A stretch of DNA of 48,848 bases, from the NCBI RefSeq assembly GCF_910584445.1, contig NZ_CAJUBO010000021.1:1-48848 (forward strand), written 5' to 3'. Under the pieces are notes generated by a model. It saw only the letters and a program-made list of their open reading frames with translations. It made no database searches and was not told where the DNA came from. This document shows, piece by piece, positions 7,309-16,875 of this stretch; position 1 is the stretch's first letter, and each line of letters starts with the position of its first letter. This DNA is from an uncultured Desulfovibrio sp. GTDB lineage: Bacteria; Desulfobacterota; Desulfovibrionia; Desulfovibrionales; Desulfovibrionaceae. The translations under genes were made by a program, and so were the position numbers.

Positions 7309-9480
7309 ATGCGGTTCAGCTTCGACAAAGCCGCCTGCCAGAATACACGCCGTGCCCTCCGCAAGGAGTGGCTGCTCACCAACGGTCTGGGCGGCTACGC
7401 CAGCAGCAGCATCCTTTACTGCAATACCCGGAAATATCACGGGCTGCTCGTGATCGCCACGCCCGACGGGCGCCAGGTGCTGCTCTCCGCCATGGAGGAA
7501 TCCCTCTTCGGCGGCGGCAAGGAATTTCCCATCTCCACCCGCCAGCATCCCGGCGTCCTGCACCCCTCCGGGCACCAGTATCTGGAGAAGTTCACGCTCG
7601 ACCCGTGGCCGCAGTTCACCTACCGGGTGGGCGACGTGCGCCTGCGCCGCGAGGTTTTGCTGATGCAAGGGCAGAACCGCGTCCTCTTCCGCTGGACGCT
7701 GGAAGGCCCCCCCAGGTGTCACGCGCGGCTGCCGCAGCTCACGCTCCGGCTCAGGCCGCTGCTCGCCTATCGGGGCTTTCACGAGCTTGCCAGGGCAAAT
7801 CCGCAGGTGCGGACCCATACCGACGCCGTGCCCGGCGGCTTTGCCATCACGCCCTATGACGGCATGCCCCCGCTCTATGTCCAGGCCGGGAGCGCCTCGC
7901 TCTTCACGCCCGCGCCGGACTGGTTCTACAATGTGGTCTATTTCCACGAGCGCGAACGCGGCTTCCCGGACAGGGAGGACCTGTTCCAGCCCGGCGTCAT
8001 GGACATTCCGCTCCCGCCGCTGCCGGAAGGCGGCAGCGTTTATGTGGCCGTGGGCACCGAAGAGGTCCCGGCGGCGGGCAAAAACGGCGGCACGACGGAC
8101 CTGGAGGCGCTCTGGCGCGCCGAGAGCGAACCGCGCGGCGCGGCGCACCGCGAAGTGCGCGGGCTTATCGGCCATCTGGAAAAGGCGGGCGAACAGTTCT
8201 GCGTGCACAACACCACGGGCGCGGCGGCGGTCGTCGCCGGCTACCACTGGTTCGACGCCTGGGGACGGGACACGCTCATCGCCCTGCCCGGGCTGGCCTT
8301 TTACGGCGGCCGCACGGCCTTCGGGCTTGAGGTGCTCGCCCAGGTGCCCGCCAGCATGAAAAACGGACTCGTGCCCAACTGTTTTTCCGATCGGGGGGCG
8401 CACGCCTACAATTCCGCTGATGCCGCGCTCTGGTACGCCTTTGCCGTCCAGGCCTATCTGGCGGAAAATCCCGACGGTTACGCCTGGGTGCGCGAGCACG
8501 CCTGGAGCGCCCTCAAGGAGATCGTGGCCGGCTACCGCAAGGGTCCGGGAATGGACATCTTTGTGGACGAAAACGGCCTGCTCCACGCGGGCAACGGCCA
8601 CACGCAGCTCACCTGGATGGACGCCATGGCCGACGGCCGGCCCGTGACGCCGCGCCACGGCTGCCCGGTGGAACTCAACGCCCTGTGGTACAATACCCTG
8701 GCCTTTGTGGATCACCTGGCCCACAAGTTCGACGAGCCGGAATGGTACGCCGGCGACCTGCGCGGCATGCGCCAGAGCTTTTTCGAGCATTTCTGGGTGG
8801 CGCGCGACGGCGGCTACCTCGGCGATGTCTGGCGCGACGGCATGCTCGATCAGAGCATCCGGCCCAACCAGATCCTCGCGGTCTCGCTGCCGCATCCCAT
8901 CCTCGAAGAGCAGTACCGTCCCCAGGTGGTGGAGTGCGTCCGCAACCGGCTGCTCACCCCGTACGGGCTGCGGACCCTCGCCCCGGCGGACCCGGCCTAC
9001 AAGGGCCGCTACGAGGGCGGGCCGGCCGAGCGCGACGCCTCCTATCACCAGGGCACGGTCTGGCCGTGGCTGCTCGGGCAGTACACCGACGGCCTGCTGC
9101 GCGTGGCCTGGGACGTGGACGGCGCGGCCCGGGGCCTGCTGGACCGCGTGACCCCGCTCTTCTCCGATCATCTGATGAACGCGGGCCTCGGCAGCATCTC
9201 GGAGATCTTCGACGCGTCGCCGCCGGCCCGGGCCAACGGCACCATCGCCCAGGCCTGGAGCGTGGCGGAATGCCTGCGGATGCTCATCCGTCTCAAGCGG
9301 GCCGCGCCCGGCGTCTACAACGCCTGGGAACACCGGATCGCGCACCGGCTCGCCTTCCCCAGCACCGGCGACACGGCCGGCATCTGCCGCGTGACCATGA
9401 TCGTTGATGACGATTCCCCAACGCCAACCACGCCTTCCCCGGCGCCGTCGGGCAAGCGCGCGAAGAAGGGGGACGCATAA
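7309..9480 (+). CDS. Glycogen debranching enzyme, amylo-alpha-1,6-glucosidase (GH133)
   Basis: A 723-residue protein. The N-terminal third has the bacterial debranching-enzyme N domain (LTNGLGGYASSS, NTRKYHGLLV). Residues about 290-690 are the (alpha/alpha)6 GDE C domain with YHWFDAWGRDTLIALPGL, NCFSDRG, NSADAALWY, TWMDAM and YHQGTVWPWLLG, which include the family's catalytic acidic residues. It hydrolyses alpha-1,6 branch residues of glycogen limit dextrin. ATG 7309 follows CAGGAGG by four bases and is the clear start. The last 20 residues are Pro/Lys-rich. The stop overlaps the next ATG by one base. Confidence 0.9.
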   Translation: MRFSFDKAACQNTRRALRKEWLLTNGLGGYASSSILYCNTRKYHGLLVIATPDGRQVLLSAMEESLFGGGKEFPISTRQHPGVLHPSGHQYLEKFTLDPWPQFTYRVGDVRLRREVLLMQGQNRVLFRWTLEGPPRCHARLPQLTLRLRPLLAYRGFHELARANPQVRTHTDAVPGGFAITPYDGMPPLYVQAGSASLFTPAPDWFYNVVYFHERERGFPDREDLFQPGVMDIPLPPLPEGGSVYVAVGTEEVPAAGKNGGTTDLEALWRAESEPRGAAHREVRGLIGHLEKAGEQFCVHNTTGAAAVVAGYHWFDAWGRDTLIALPGLAFYGGRTAFGLEVLAQVPASMKNGLVPNCFSDRGAHAYNSADAALWYAFAVQAYLAENPDGYAWVREHAWSALKEIVAGYRKGPGMDIFVDENGLLHAGNGHTQLTWMDAMADGRPVTPRHGCPVELNALWYNTLAFVDHLAHKFDEPEWYAGDLRGMRQSFFEHFWVARDGGYLGDVWRDGMLDQSIRPNQILAVSLPHPILEEQYRPQVVECVRNRLLTPYGLRTLAPADPAYKGRYEGGPAERDASYHQGTVWPWLLGQYTDGLLRVAWDVDGAARGLLDRVTPLFSDHLMNAGLGSISEIFDASPPARANGTIAQAWSVAECLRMLIRLKRAAPGVYNAWEHRIAHRLAFPSTGDTAGICRVTMIVDDDSPTPTTPSPAPSGKRAKKGDA

Positions 9481-10805
9481 TGCGAGTATTAATGTTCGGC
9501 TGGGAGTTTCCGCCGTACATCAGCGGCGGTCTCGGCACGGCCTGCTACGGCATGACGCGCGCCCTGGCCCAGCGCGGCGCCGAGGTCATCTTCGTCCTGC
9601 CGCATGTGCGCGGGGACGGCTCCAATGACTTCCTGCGCCTGGAATCGGCCTCGGGCACACCCATCACCGAAGAGGTCCAGGAGCGCATCGCCTGGGCCGG
9701 ACAGGAGGTCTGGCGCTCCAACATCCGCTTCCTCTCCGTGGAAAGTCCGCTCATGCCCTACATGACGCCGGAGAGCTACACGGAAGCGCTGCGCCGCATG
9801 AGCGCCAAAACCACGCCCGGCGGCGAAGCCCTCCGGCTGGACGGCACGCGCGCCTTCACCTGGCAGCTCAAGGGCGGCTACGGTCCCGACCTCATGACCG
9901 AGGTCTACCGCTACGGCCGCCTGGGGGGCGCCATCGCCCTGCGCGAGGAGTTCGACGTCATCCATGCCCATGACTGGATGACCTACCCCGCGGGCATGCT
10001 CGCCAAGGCGCTCACCGGCAAGCCGCTGGTGGTGCATATCCACGCCACGGAATATGACCGCAGCGGCGAGAACATCAACGAGGTGGTGGCGGGCATCGAG
10101 CGCGCGGGCCTTCTGGCGGCCGACGTTGTGGTGGCCGTGAGCCAGCTCACGCGCAACATGGTCATCCAGCGCTACGGCGTGCCGCCGGAAAAGGTCAAGG
10201 TGGTCTACAACGCGGTGGAGCGCCACGAGGTGGAGCGGCATTACGAGATCCCGCCGCGCATCCGCCACGAAAAGCGCGTGCTTTTCCTTGGGCGCATCAC
10301 CTTCCAGAAAGGGCCGGAATATTTCATGGAGGCCGCGCGCCTGGTGCTGGAAAAGATCCCCAATGTCCGCTTTTTCATGGCCGGCAGCGGCGACATGCTC
10401 CCCCGCCTGGTGCGGCGAGCGGGGCGCCTGCGTATCGGCAGCCGCTTCCACTTCGCGGGCTTTTTGCGCGGGGAGCAGGTGGACCGCATGTTCGCCCTGA
10501 GTGACCTCTATGTCATGCCCTCCGTGTCCGAACCGTTCGGCATCACGCCGCTGGAGGCCATGCTCTACGATGTGCCGGTCCTGCTCTCGCGCCAGTCGGG
10601 CGTTTCGGAAGTGCTTGAACACGCGCTCAAGGCCGACTTCTGGGATACGCGCGACATGGCTGACAAGATCTGCGCCGTGCTCCGCTATCCGTGCCTCGCC
10701 AGGGAGCTTGTGAAAAACTGCCGCGAAGAGATGAAATCCATCCGCTGGGGCAACGCGGCGGATCAGCTTCTGCATATTTACCGCAACGTCACCGGAGGCA
10801 ACTGA
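9480..10805 (+). CDS. GT4 family glycosyltransferase, glycogen-synthase-like
   Basis: A 441-residue GT-B fold enzyme. The N-terminal half begins MRVLMFGWEFPPYISGGLG, the acceptor and ADP-glucose loop typical of GlgA/GT4 enzymes, and has HAHDWMTYPAG. The C-terminal half has FLGRITFQKGPEYF and the GT4 E-x7-E pair in EPFGITPLE. It probably builds an alpha-1,4-glucan or short primer from a nucleotide sugar. Start and stop overlap both neighbours (TAATG, TGATG), so translation is coupled. With a GT3 synthase domain encoded two genes on, the operon has two different glucan-forming enzymes. Exact donor and product are not readable from sequence. Confidence 0.85.
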   Translation: MRVLMFGWEFPPYISGGLGTACYGMTRALAQRGAEVIFVLPHVRGDGSNDFLRLESASGTPITEEVQERIAWAGQEVWRSNIRFLSVESPLMPYMTPESYTEALRRMSAKTTPGGEALRLDGTRAFTWQLKGGYGPDLMTEVYRYGRLGGAIALREEFDVIHAHDWMTYPAGMLAKALTGKPLVVHIHATEYDRSGENINEVVAGIERAGLLAADVVVAVSQLTRNMVIQRYGVPPEKVKVVYNAVERHEVERHYEIPPRIRHEKRVLFLGRITFQKGPEYFMEAARLVLEKIPNVRFFMAGSGDMLPRLVRRAGRLRIGSRFHFAGFLRGEQVDRMFALSDLYVMPSVSEPFGITPLEAMLYDVPVLLSRQSGVSEVLEHALKADFWDTRDMADKICAVLRYPCLARELVKNCREEMKSIRWGNAADQLLHIYRNVTGGN

Positions 10806-12199
10806 TGCCAGCTCTCTGCCTTTGCTATGAAGTGCATGAACCGTACAGGCTGCGGCGCTACACGGTCTTCGACATGGGCCAGAACTCCATTTATGAGGAC
10901 GATGACCGCAACTGCGACATCCTCCTCTACACGGCGCGGACCTGTTACCTGCCCATGAACGACCTTTTGCTCAAGCTCTTCCGCCGGTACGGAAAGGACT
11001 TCAAGGTCTGCTTCTCCATCTCCGGCACGGCGCTCGACCAGTTCGAGCAGTATGCCCCCGAAGTGCTGGAGAGCTTCCAGGCCCTGAGCGCGACCGGCTG
11101 CGTGGAATTTGCCGCCGAGACCGCGCCCCACAGCCTCTCCTTTCTCTACTCGCGCGGGGAATTCGTCCGCCAGGTGGAATCCCACGCCAAACGCATCAAG
11201 CGCCTGTTCGGCAAAAAGCCCGTCACCTACCGCAATGCCGAGCTGGTCTATAACAACGACATGGGCGTGGCCCTGGGCGAGCTGGGCTACAAGGCCGTGC
11301 TCGCCGAAGGCGCGGACCATGTGCTCGGCTGGCGCAGCCCCAACTATCTCTATACCCCCGCGGGCGCGCCGGAGGTGTGCCTGTTCCTGCGCAACATCTC
11401 CCTTTCCGCGGACCTGGGGCGTCGCTTCAGCGATCAGGCCTGGGACCAGTGGCCGCTCACGGCGGAAAAATACGCCGCCTGGATCCACAGCCTGGCCGCC
11501 GATGCGGACATCATCAACATCTTCAACGACTACCATGTCTTCGGCCTGCGGAATACGCGCGAATCGGGCATTTTCGCCTTTATGGAGGCGCTGCCGGAGC
11601 GCATCCTCGCCAATGGGGACTTCCGCTTCACCACTCCGGCCGAAGCCGTGAAAAAGCTCCCCCGCGTGGGCGAGATCGACGTGCCGGAATTCATGTCCTG
11701 GGATTACGAGGGGCGCGACCTGACGGCCTGGCTCGGCAACGACATGCAGAAAGATGCCATCCACTCCCTCTACGGCATGACCGAGCGCGTCCACGCCCTC
11801 GGCATCCCGCAGATCACGCAGGATTTTGAGCGCTTGCAAAGTTCCGACCATTTCCATTATATGTCCACGAAATGGTTCACGGCCTTTGCGCCGGACAGGC
11901 CCAATCCGTTTCCCGGCCCGTATGACGCCTACATCACCTATATGAATGTGCTCGCGGACCTTCAGATGCGCGTGGCCGCGGCGGAAGCGGAAAAGGAACT
12001 GGAAGCCGGGCCGGCCGCGCCCCGCAAGGCACCGGCCGGAGCCGCCGCCACGGCCCGCAGGCCCGCGGCGAAAAAGGCCCCGGCAAAGAAAGCCCCGGCG
12101 ACCGCGGCCGCGAAAAAAGCGCCCGGGACCGGCAAGGCCGGCGCCGGACGGACGAAGGCGCCCGCCCCGGCCCGCAAGACCGGGGAAAAGAAGAACTGA
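10805..12199 (+). CDS. GH57 family glycoside hydrolase/transferase with Lys/Ala/Pro tail
   Basis: A 464-residue protein. Residues 1-400 match GH57 alpha-amylase-type enzymes: an early CLCYEVHEPYRLRRY, the probable nucleophile Glu146 in YRNAELVYNND, and a later FNDYHVFG. GH57 enzymes hydrolyse or transfer alpha-glucan chains; this one may trim or rearrange glycogen. The last 55 residues (about 410-464) are a repetitive, very basic AKKAPAKKAP-type tail, unlike the catalytic part and like histone-H1-like or ribosome-associated tails. It could bind a polyanion, but that is inference. The ATG overlaps the previous stop by one base. Confidence 0.85.
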   Translation: MPALCLCYEVHEPYRLRRYTVFDMGQNSIYEDDDRNCDILLYTARTCYLPMNDLLLKLFRRYGKDFKVCFSISGTALDQFEQYAPEVLESFQALSATGCVEFAAETAPHSLSFLYSRGEFVRQVESHAKRIKRLFGKKPVTYRNAELVYNNDMGVALGELGYKAVLAEGADHVLGWRSPNYLYTPAGAPEVCLFLRNISLSADLGRRFSDQAWDQWPLTAEKYAAWIHSLAADADIINIFNDYHVFGLRNTRESGIFAFMEALPERILANGDFRFTTPAEAVKKLPRVGEIDVPEFMSWDYEGRDLTAWLGNDMQKDAIHSLYGMTERVHALGIPQITQDFERLQSSDHFHYMSTKWFTAFAPDRPNPFPGPYDAYITYMNVLADLQMRVAAAEAEKELEAGPAAPRKAPAGAAATARRPAAKKAPAKKAPATAAAKKAPGTGKAGAGRTKAPAPARKTGEKKN

Positions 12200-12372
12200 A
12201 CCGCTTTTGAACGCCGCGCGGGACCGTGTGGGCAGCCCCGCGGTCCCGCGCCGGTTCCGCCTCCGCTTCCGCGCGGGGGCGGCGGTTTTCGCGTTGTACG
12301 GACAGGATACGGCCACAGGCAGTCCCCACGCACACAGGACAGTCGCGCCCGGCGACGCCCAAAGGAGAAGCT

Positions 12373-15300
12373 ATGGAATTCCACAATGCTCCCGTGAGCC
12401 TTTTCGAGGTGAGCTGGGAAGTCTGCAACAAGGTCGGGGGCATCTACTCCGTCGTCAGCAGCAAGGCCCTCCAGGCCGTGGAGACCTTCGGGGAGGATTA
12501 TTTCCTCCTCGGTCCCATGCTCCAGCACAATGCGGGATTTGAAGAGACGGACGAGCATATCTGGGATTCCGTGCGCTCGGCGCTCGCGGCGCGCAATCTC
12601 AAGTGCAGCCTGGGCCGCTGGAACATCCCGGGCAGGCCCAAGGCCATCCTGGTGAATTTCGACCAGCGCTACGGCAGCAACCAGCTCCTCTACGAACTCT
12701 GGAAGAGCTTCGGCGTGGATTCCCTGTCCGGCGGCTGGGACTATGTGGAACCCGTCATGTTCGCCACGGCCTGCGGCGAAGTCATCGCGGCCATCCACGA
12801 ATGCCTCGTCCAGCCCACGGGCGGCCGCTCCGTGGCCCTCTTCCATGAATGGATGTGCGGCGCGGGCCTGCTCAGCCTGAAAAAGAACGCGCCCTCCATC
12901 GGCACGGTCTTCACCACGCACGCCACCATGCTCGGCCGCGCGCTTGCCGGCACCGGGCGGGACATCTACTCCAACCTCAGAAGCATCAACCCCGCCCAGG
13001 AGGCGGCGGCCCAGAACATCACGGCCAAGTGGTCCATGGAAAGCGCCTCGGCGCGCGAGGCCGACGCCTTCACCACGGTAAGCCCCATCACGGGCGAGGA
13101 GTCCACGGTCTTTCTCGGCCGCTCGCCGGACGTCATCACGGTCAACGGCCTGGACATGCGGGTCATCCCCGACTTTTCCGAAAAACGCCAGGAACCCCTG
13201 GAACACCGCGCCCGGGTCATGGCCGCGGCCAACCGCTTCCTGCGGACAGAGCTTTCGCCCTCCACGCGCATTTTCGCCATCTCCGGCCGCTACGAGATGC
13301 ACAACAAGGGCATCGACATCTTCCTCGACGCGCTGGCCCGCGCGGACAAGAACCTGCGCGGCACGGACGCCTCCATCCTCGCCCTCTGCCTGGTCATGGG
13401 CGGGCACACGGGCGTCAACCCGGCGGCCATCTCCGGCGACCCCGCCGCCACGGACAACGGGCAGCCCTTCATCTGCAGCCATCACGCCTGGAACGCGCCG
13501 CAGGACCCCATCATCAACGCCTGCCGCCGTCTCGGCCTCAACAACCAGCCGGAAAGCCACGTCAAGGTCATCTTCGTGCCCGCCATGCTGGACGGGCACG
13601 ACGGCTTTTTCAACATGCCCTATGAGGATGTCATCTCCGCCTGCGACATGGGCTTCTTCCCCTCCTGGTACGAGCCTTGGGGCTATACCCCGCAGGAATG
13701 CGCGGCCTGGGCCGTGCCCACGCTCACCACGGACCTTTCCGGCTTCGGCATGTGGGCGCGCGACGCCCAGAAAGGCAGCGAGGAGACGAGCGGCGTCGCC
13801 GTCATGCCCCGGCGCGGCATGAACTTCGACCAGAGCGCGGAGATCCTGCACAACTATGTGCTCAAGGCCGCCACCATGGACCCGGAGACGCTCGCCACCC
13901 TGCGGAGGAGCGCCCGGGATGTGGCCCAACTCACCTCCTGGAGCCACTTTTTCGCCAATTATCTCGAGGCGTTCCGCATCGCCCTGGAAAAGGCCGCGGC
14001 CCGCACCGAGCTGGAGAACGAGGAGCGCGAGGGCATGAACCGGGTGCTCCAGGCCTCCTCCTCGGTGACGCCCTTCCTGCGGCCCATTCTCGCCGTCGCC
14101 GAGCTGCCGCCCGAACTGGCGCGCCTGCGCGAACTTTCCAACAACCTCTGGTGGTGCTGGAACGACAAGGCCAAGGCGCTCTTCATGACCCTCAACCCGC
14201 AGATGTGGGACAAGTGCCACAACCCCATCCAGGTGCTGGGCCAGGCGGATTCGGAACGGCTGGAGAGCCTGCTCGCCAACGAGGAGTATCTGCGCCTCTA
14301 CGGCGAGGTCATGGCCGAATTCGACGCCTACATGGCCGAGCCGCTGCGTGACATCGACGAGCATGTCACGGCCGCGCACCCCGTGGCCTATTTCTCCACC
14401 GAATACGGCATCAACGAGTCCGTGCCCATCTATTCCGGCGGCCTGGGCGTGCTTTCCGGCGACCACCTCAAGAGCGCCTCGGACATGGCGGTGCCGCTCT
14501 TCGGCATCGGCCTGCTCTACAAGAACGGCTATTTCAAGCAGGAGATCGACGAAAATGGCCGTCAGGTGGCGGTCTATCCCCTGAACAACTTCGCCCAGCT
14601 GCCCGTGAGCCAGGTCACGGACGCCAACAACGAACCGCTTTTCGTCCAGCTGGAGCTGCCGGGCCGCATCCTCTACGCGCGCATCTGGCAGATGAAAGTG
14701 GGCCGCGTCACGCTCTACCTCATGGATACGGACACTTCCCGCAACAGCGAGGAAGACCGCAAGATCACCGACAGGCTCTATGAGGCCAACCGCGAGATCC
14801 GCCTGCTCCAGGAAATGCTCCTCGGCATGGGCGGCGTGCGCCTCATCCGCACCCTGGGGCTGGAGCCGCATGTCTATCACATGAACGAAGGGCATTCGGC
14901 CTTTCTCGTCATCGAGCGGCTGCTCGAATGCATGGGTCAGGGCATGAGCTATGACGAGGCCACGGTGCGCGTGCGCTCCAATACCGTTTTCACCACGCAC
15001 ACGCCGGTGCCGGCAGGCAACGAGTCGTTCTCCCTCGACCTCGTGGGCCGCTATTTCGGTCAGTTCGCCACCAAGCTCGGACTCGACTGGACCCAGTTCG
15101 TCCAGCTGGGCCAGATGGAGGGGGGCAACGCCCACAACTTCGAAATGACGGTCCTGGCCCTGCGCCTCTCCTCCTGGGCCAACGGCGTGAGCCGCCTGCA
15201 CGGCGAGGTCTCGCGCCATATGTGGAACAAACTCTGGAAGAGCCTGCCCCTGGCGGAAACGCCCATCACCTATGTGACCAACGGCGTGCACACGCCCTCC

Positions 15301-16620
15301 TATGTGGGCACGCAGATGCACGAACTGCTCACGCAATATCTGGGCGAGGGCTGGCTCCAGGCCGGGCCGGATTCGCCCATCTGGGCCAGGGTGGACGACA
15401 TCCCGGACGATATCTACTGGGCCGCGCGCATGACCCAGAAGGAAGAACTGCTGAACGCGCTGCGCGCGGGCATCCCGGCCTACGCGCAGAAATTCCGCCT
15501 GAACCGCGCCGAGCGCGCCCTCATGGAAAGCGCCCTCAAGCCCGGCACCCTCTTCATCGGTTTCGCGCGACGTTTCGCGCCCTACAAGCGCGCCACGCTG
15601 CTCTTTTCCGACCCGGACCGCCTCGCCAGGATCATCAACGACCCCGAGCGCCCGGTGGCCTTTGTCTTTGCGGGCAAGTCGCATCCGGCGGACGAGGCGG
15701 GCATCAATATCCTTCAGGAAGTCATCAAAATGAGCCGCGACGAGCGCTTCCTCGGCAAGATCTTCTTCATGGAGGATTACAGCCTCGCGGTCTCGCGCCT
15801 GCTCTCGCAGGGCTGCGACGTGTGGCTGAACACGCCGCGCCGTCCGCATGAGGCCTCCGGCACCAGCGGCATGAAGCTCCCGGTCAACGGCGGCATCAAC
15901 CTGAGCATTTCCGACGGCTGGTGGTGCGAGGGCTACAACCGCCAGAACGGCTGGACCATCGGCCCGGTGGTCAGTCTGGAACTGCCCACCGAAGAGCAGA
16001 ACGACTACTCCGACGCGGAAGCCCTCTACACCCTGCTGGAGAACGCCGTGCTGCCGCTCTATCACGAGCAGAACAGCGCGGGGCTGCCCGCCAGCTGGAT
16101 CGCCATGTCCAAGCGTTCGCTCAAGAGCCTCACCGCCATGTACAGCAGCAACCGCATGGTCCGCGACTATGTGGAGGCGGCGTACTGCCCGGCCGCCGGG
16201 CGCCGGGACGAACTGGCGGAGAACAACTGGGAGCTGTGCCGCGAACTCGCCGCCTGGCGCGAAGACCTGGCCGTGCGCTTCGGCACCATGAAGCTGGAGG
16301 AGATCATCCTCAGCGGCGCGGACGGCAACACCATGTTCTGCGGCGAACCGGTCAATGTGCGCCTGCGCCTGACCCCCGGCGAAATGAAGCCGGAGGAGAT
16401 CCTCGTCCAGCTCGTCATCGGCAGGACCTTTGCCAACGGCAATTTCCGCGACACGCCGGATGTCCTGCGGCTGGAGCCGCGCGCCAACGGCAATGGCATC
16501 ATCTACTCGGCCACCTATATCCCCCGGCGCAACGGCGCCTATCGCTATGGCATCAGGGTCATGCCCGTGCACAGGGGCCTGAGTTCCCCGCTGGCGACGG
16601 GTCTCGTGCTCTGGGGCTAG
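12373..16620 (+). CDS. GT3 glycogen synthase - GT35 alpha-glucan phosphorylase fusion
   Basis: A 1415-residue two-enzyme protein. Residues 1-560 are a GT3 (animal/fungal type) glycogen synthase: FEVSWEVCNKVGGIYSVV at 11-28, FTTHATMLGR, and SWYEPWGYTPQE with the catalytic-type pair Glu434/Glu442 followed by LSGFGM. Residues about 575-1415 are a short-type GT35 phosphorylase: DUF3417 region with NNLWWCWND, then FSTEYGINE, HMNEGHSAF, FTTHTPVPAG, FARRFAPYKRA, and EASGTSGMK with PLP Lys1168. One domain uses a nucleotide sugar to extend glucan; the other removes glucose-1-phosphate. A ribosome site (AAAGGAG) precedes ATG 12373. A terminator follows, closing the operon. Both domains look complete, so this is not a broken gene. 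Confidence 0.92.
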   Translation: MEFHNAPVSLFEVSWEVCNKVGGIYSVVSSKALQAVETFGEDYFLLGPMLQHNAGFEETDEHIWDSVRSALAARNLKCSLGRWNIPGRPKAILVNFDQRYGSNQLLYELWKSFGVDSLSGGWDYVEPVMFATACGEVIAAIHECLVQPTGGRSVALFHEWMCGAGLLSLKKNAPSIGTVFTTHATMLGRALAGTGRDIYSNLRSINPAQEAAAQNITAKWSMESASAREADAFTTVSPITGEESTVFLGRSPDVITVNGLDMRVIPDFSEKRQEPLEHRARVMAAANRFLRTELSPSTRIFAISGRYEMHNKGIDIFLDALARADKNLRGTDASILALCLVMGGHTGVNPAAISGDPAATDNGQPFICSHHAWNAPQDPIINACRRLGLNNQPESHVKVIFVPAMLDGHDGFFNMPYEDVISACDMGFFPSWYEPWGYTPQECAAWAVPTLTTDLSGFGMWARDAQKGSEETSGVAVMPRRGMNFDQSAEILHNYVLKAATMDPETLATLRRSARDVAQLTSWSHFFANYLEAFRIALEKAAARTELENEEREGMNRVLQASSSVTPFLRPILAVAELPPELARLRELSNNLWWCWNDKAKALFMTLNPQMWDKCHNPIQVLGQADSERLESLLANEEYLRLYGEVMAEFDAYMAEPLRDIDEHVTAAHPVAYFSTEYGINESVPIYSGGLGVLSGDHLKSASDMAVPLFGIGLLYKNGYFKQEIDENGRQVAVYPLNNFAQLPVSQVTDANNEPLFVQLELPGRILYARIWQMKVGRVTLYLMDTDTSRNSEEDRKITDRLYEANREIRLLQEMLLGMGGVRLIRTLGLEPHVYHMNEGHSAFLVIERLLECMGQGMSYDEATVRVRSNTVFTTHTPVPAGNESFSLDLVGRYFGQFATKLGLDWTQFVQLGQMEGGNAHNFEMTVLALRLSSWANGVSRLHGEVSRHMWNKLWKSLPLAETPITYVTNGVHTPSYVGTQMHELLTQYLGEGWLQAGPDSPIWARVDDIPDDIYWAARMTQKEELLNALRAGIPAYAQKFRLNRAERALMESALKPGTLFIGFARRFAPYKRATLLFSDPDRLARIINDPERPVAFVFAGKSHPADEAGINILQEVIKMSRDERFLGKIFFMEDYSLAVSRLLSQGCDVWLNTPRRPHEASGTSGMKLPVNGGINLSISDGWWCEGYNRQNGWTIGPVVSLELPTEEQNDYSDAEALYTLLENAVLPLYHEQNSAGLPASWIAMSKRSLKSLTAMYSSNRMVRDYVEAAYCPAAGRRDELAENNWELCRELAAWREDLAVRFGTMKLEEIILSGADGNTMFCGEPVNVRLRLTPGEMKPEEILVQLVIGRTFANGNFRDTPDVLRLEPRANGNGIIYSATYIPRRNGAYRYGIRVMPVHRGLSSPLATGLVLWG

Positions 16621-16652
16621 CTGGCCCGGCTTCCGCCGGACCTCTGGAACCG

Positions 16653-16686
16653 ACGCCCCTCCCCCCCCCGGGGGAGGGGCGTTTTT
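16653..16686 (+). terminator. Rho-independent terminator of the glycogen operon
   Basis: A GC-only stem (CGCCCCTCCCCC paired with GGGGGAGGGGCG) is followed by TTTTT, 33 bp after the fusion gene. Confidence 0.8.
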
Positions 16687-16730
16687 GCCGCGCGGCGTCC
16701 CCGGCGAAAGGGTCCGGCAGGCATGCCGCC

Positions 16731-16759
16731 TTGACTTGCTCTCGCCTCCACTCTACAGT
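16731..16759 (+). promoter_or_regulatory. Sigma-70 promoter of purA
   Basis: TTGACT (16731-16736), a 17-bp spacer and TACAGT (16754-16759) give a near-consensus promoter, placed after the glycogen terminator and about 117 bp before purA. Confidence 0.65.
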
Positions 16760-16875
16760 TAAAATTCCGGTCGAGCGCAGCGGACATCCCGCCCTTCGGC
16801 CGCGCGCCGGGCATCTTCCGGCCGCGCCCGAAAGGCGCCGCCACGCGCGGCAAATCCAAAGGGAAAGGTGGCATC

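Noticed and set aside
5276..7453. Long plus-strand open frame opposite alr and the PilZ gene
   Set aside because: A shadow frame; the minus-strand genes have family motifs and ribosome sites.
11962..16572. Very long minus-strand open frame (about 1500 codons) over the glycogen fusion gene
   Set aside because: A shadow of GC-skewed codon use; its composition is Ala/Gly/His/Val-rich with no recognisable domain, while the plus-strand frame has complete GT3 and GT35 motifs.
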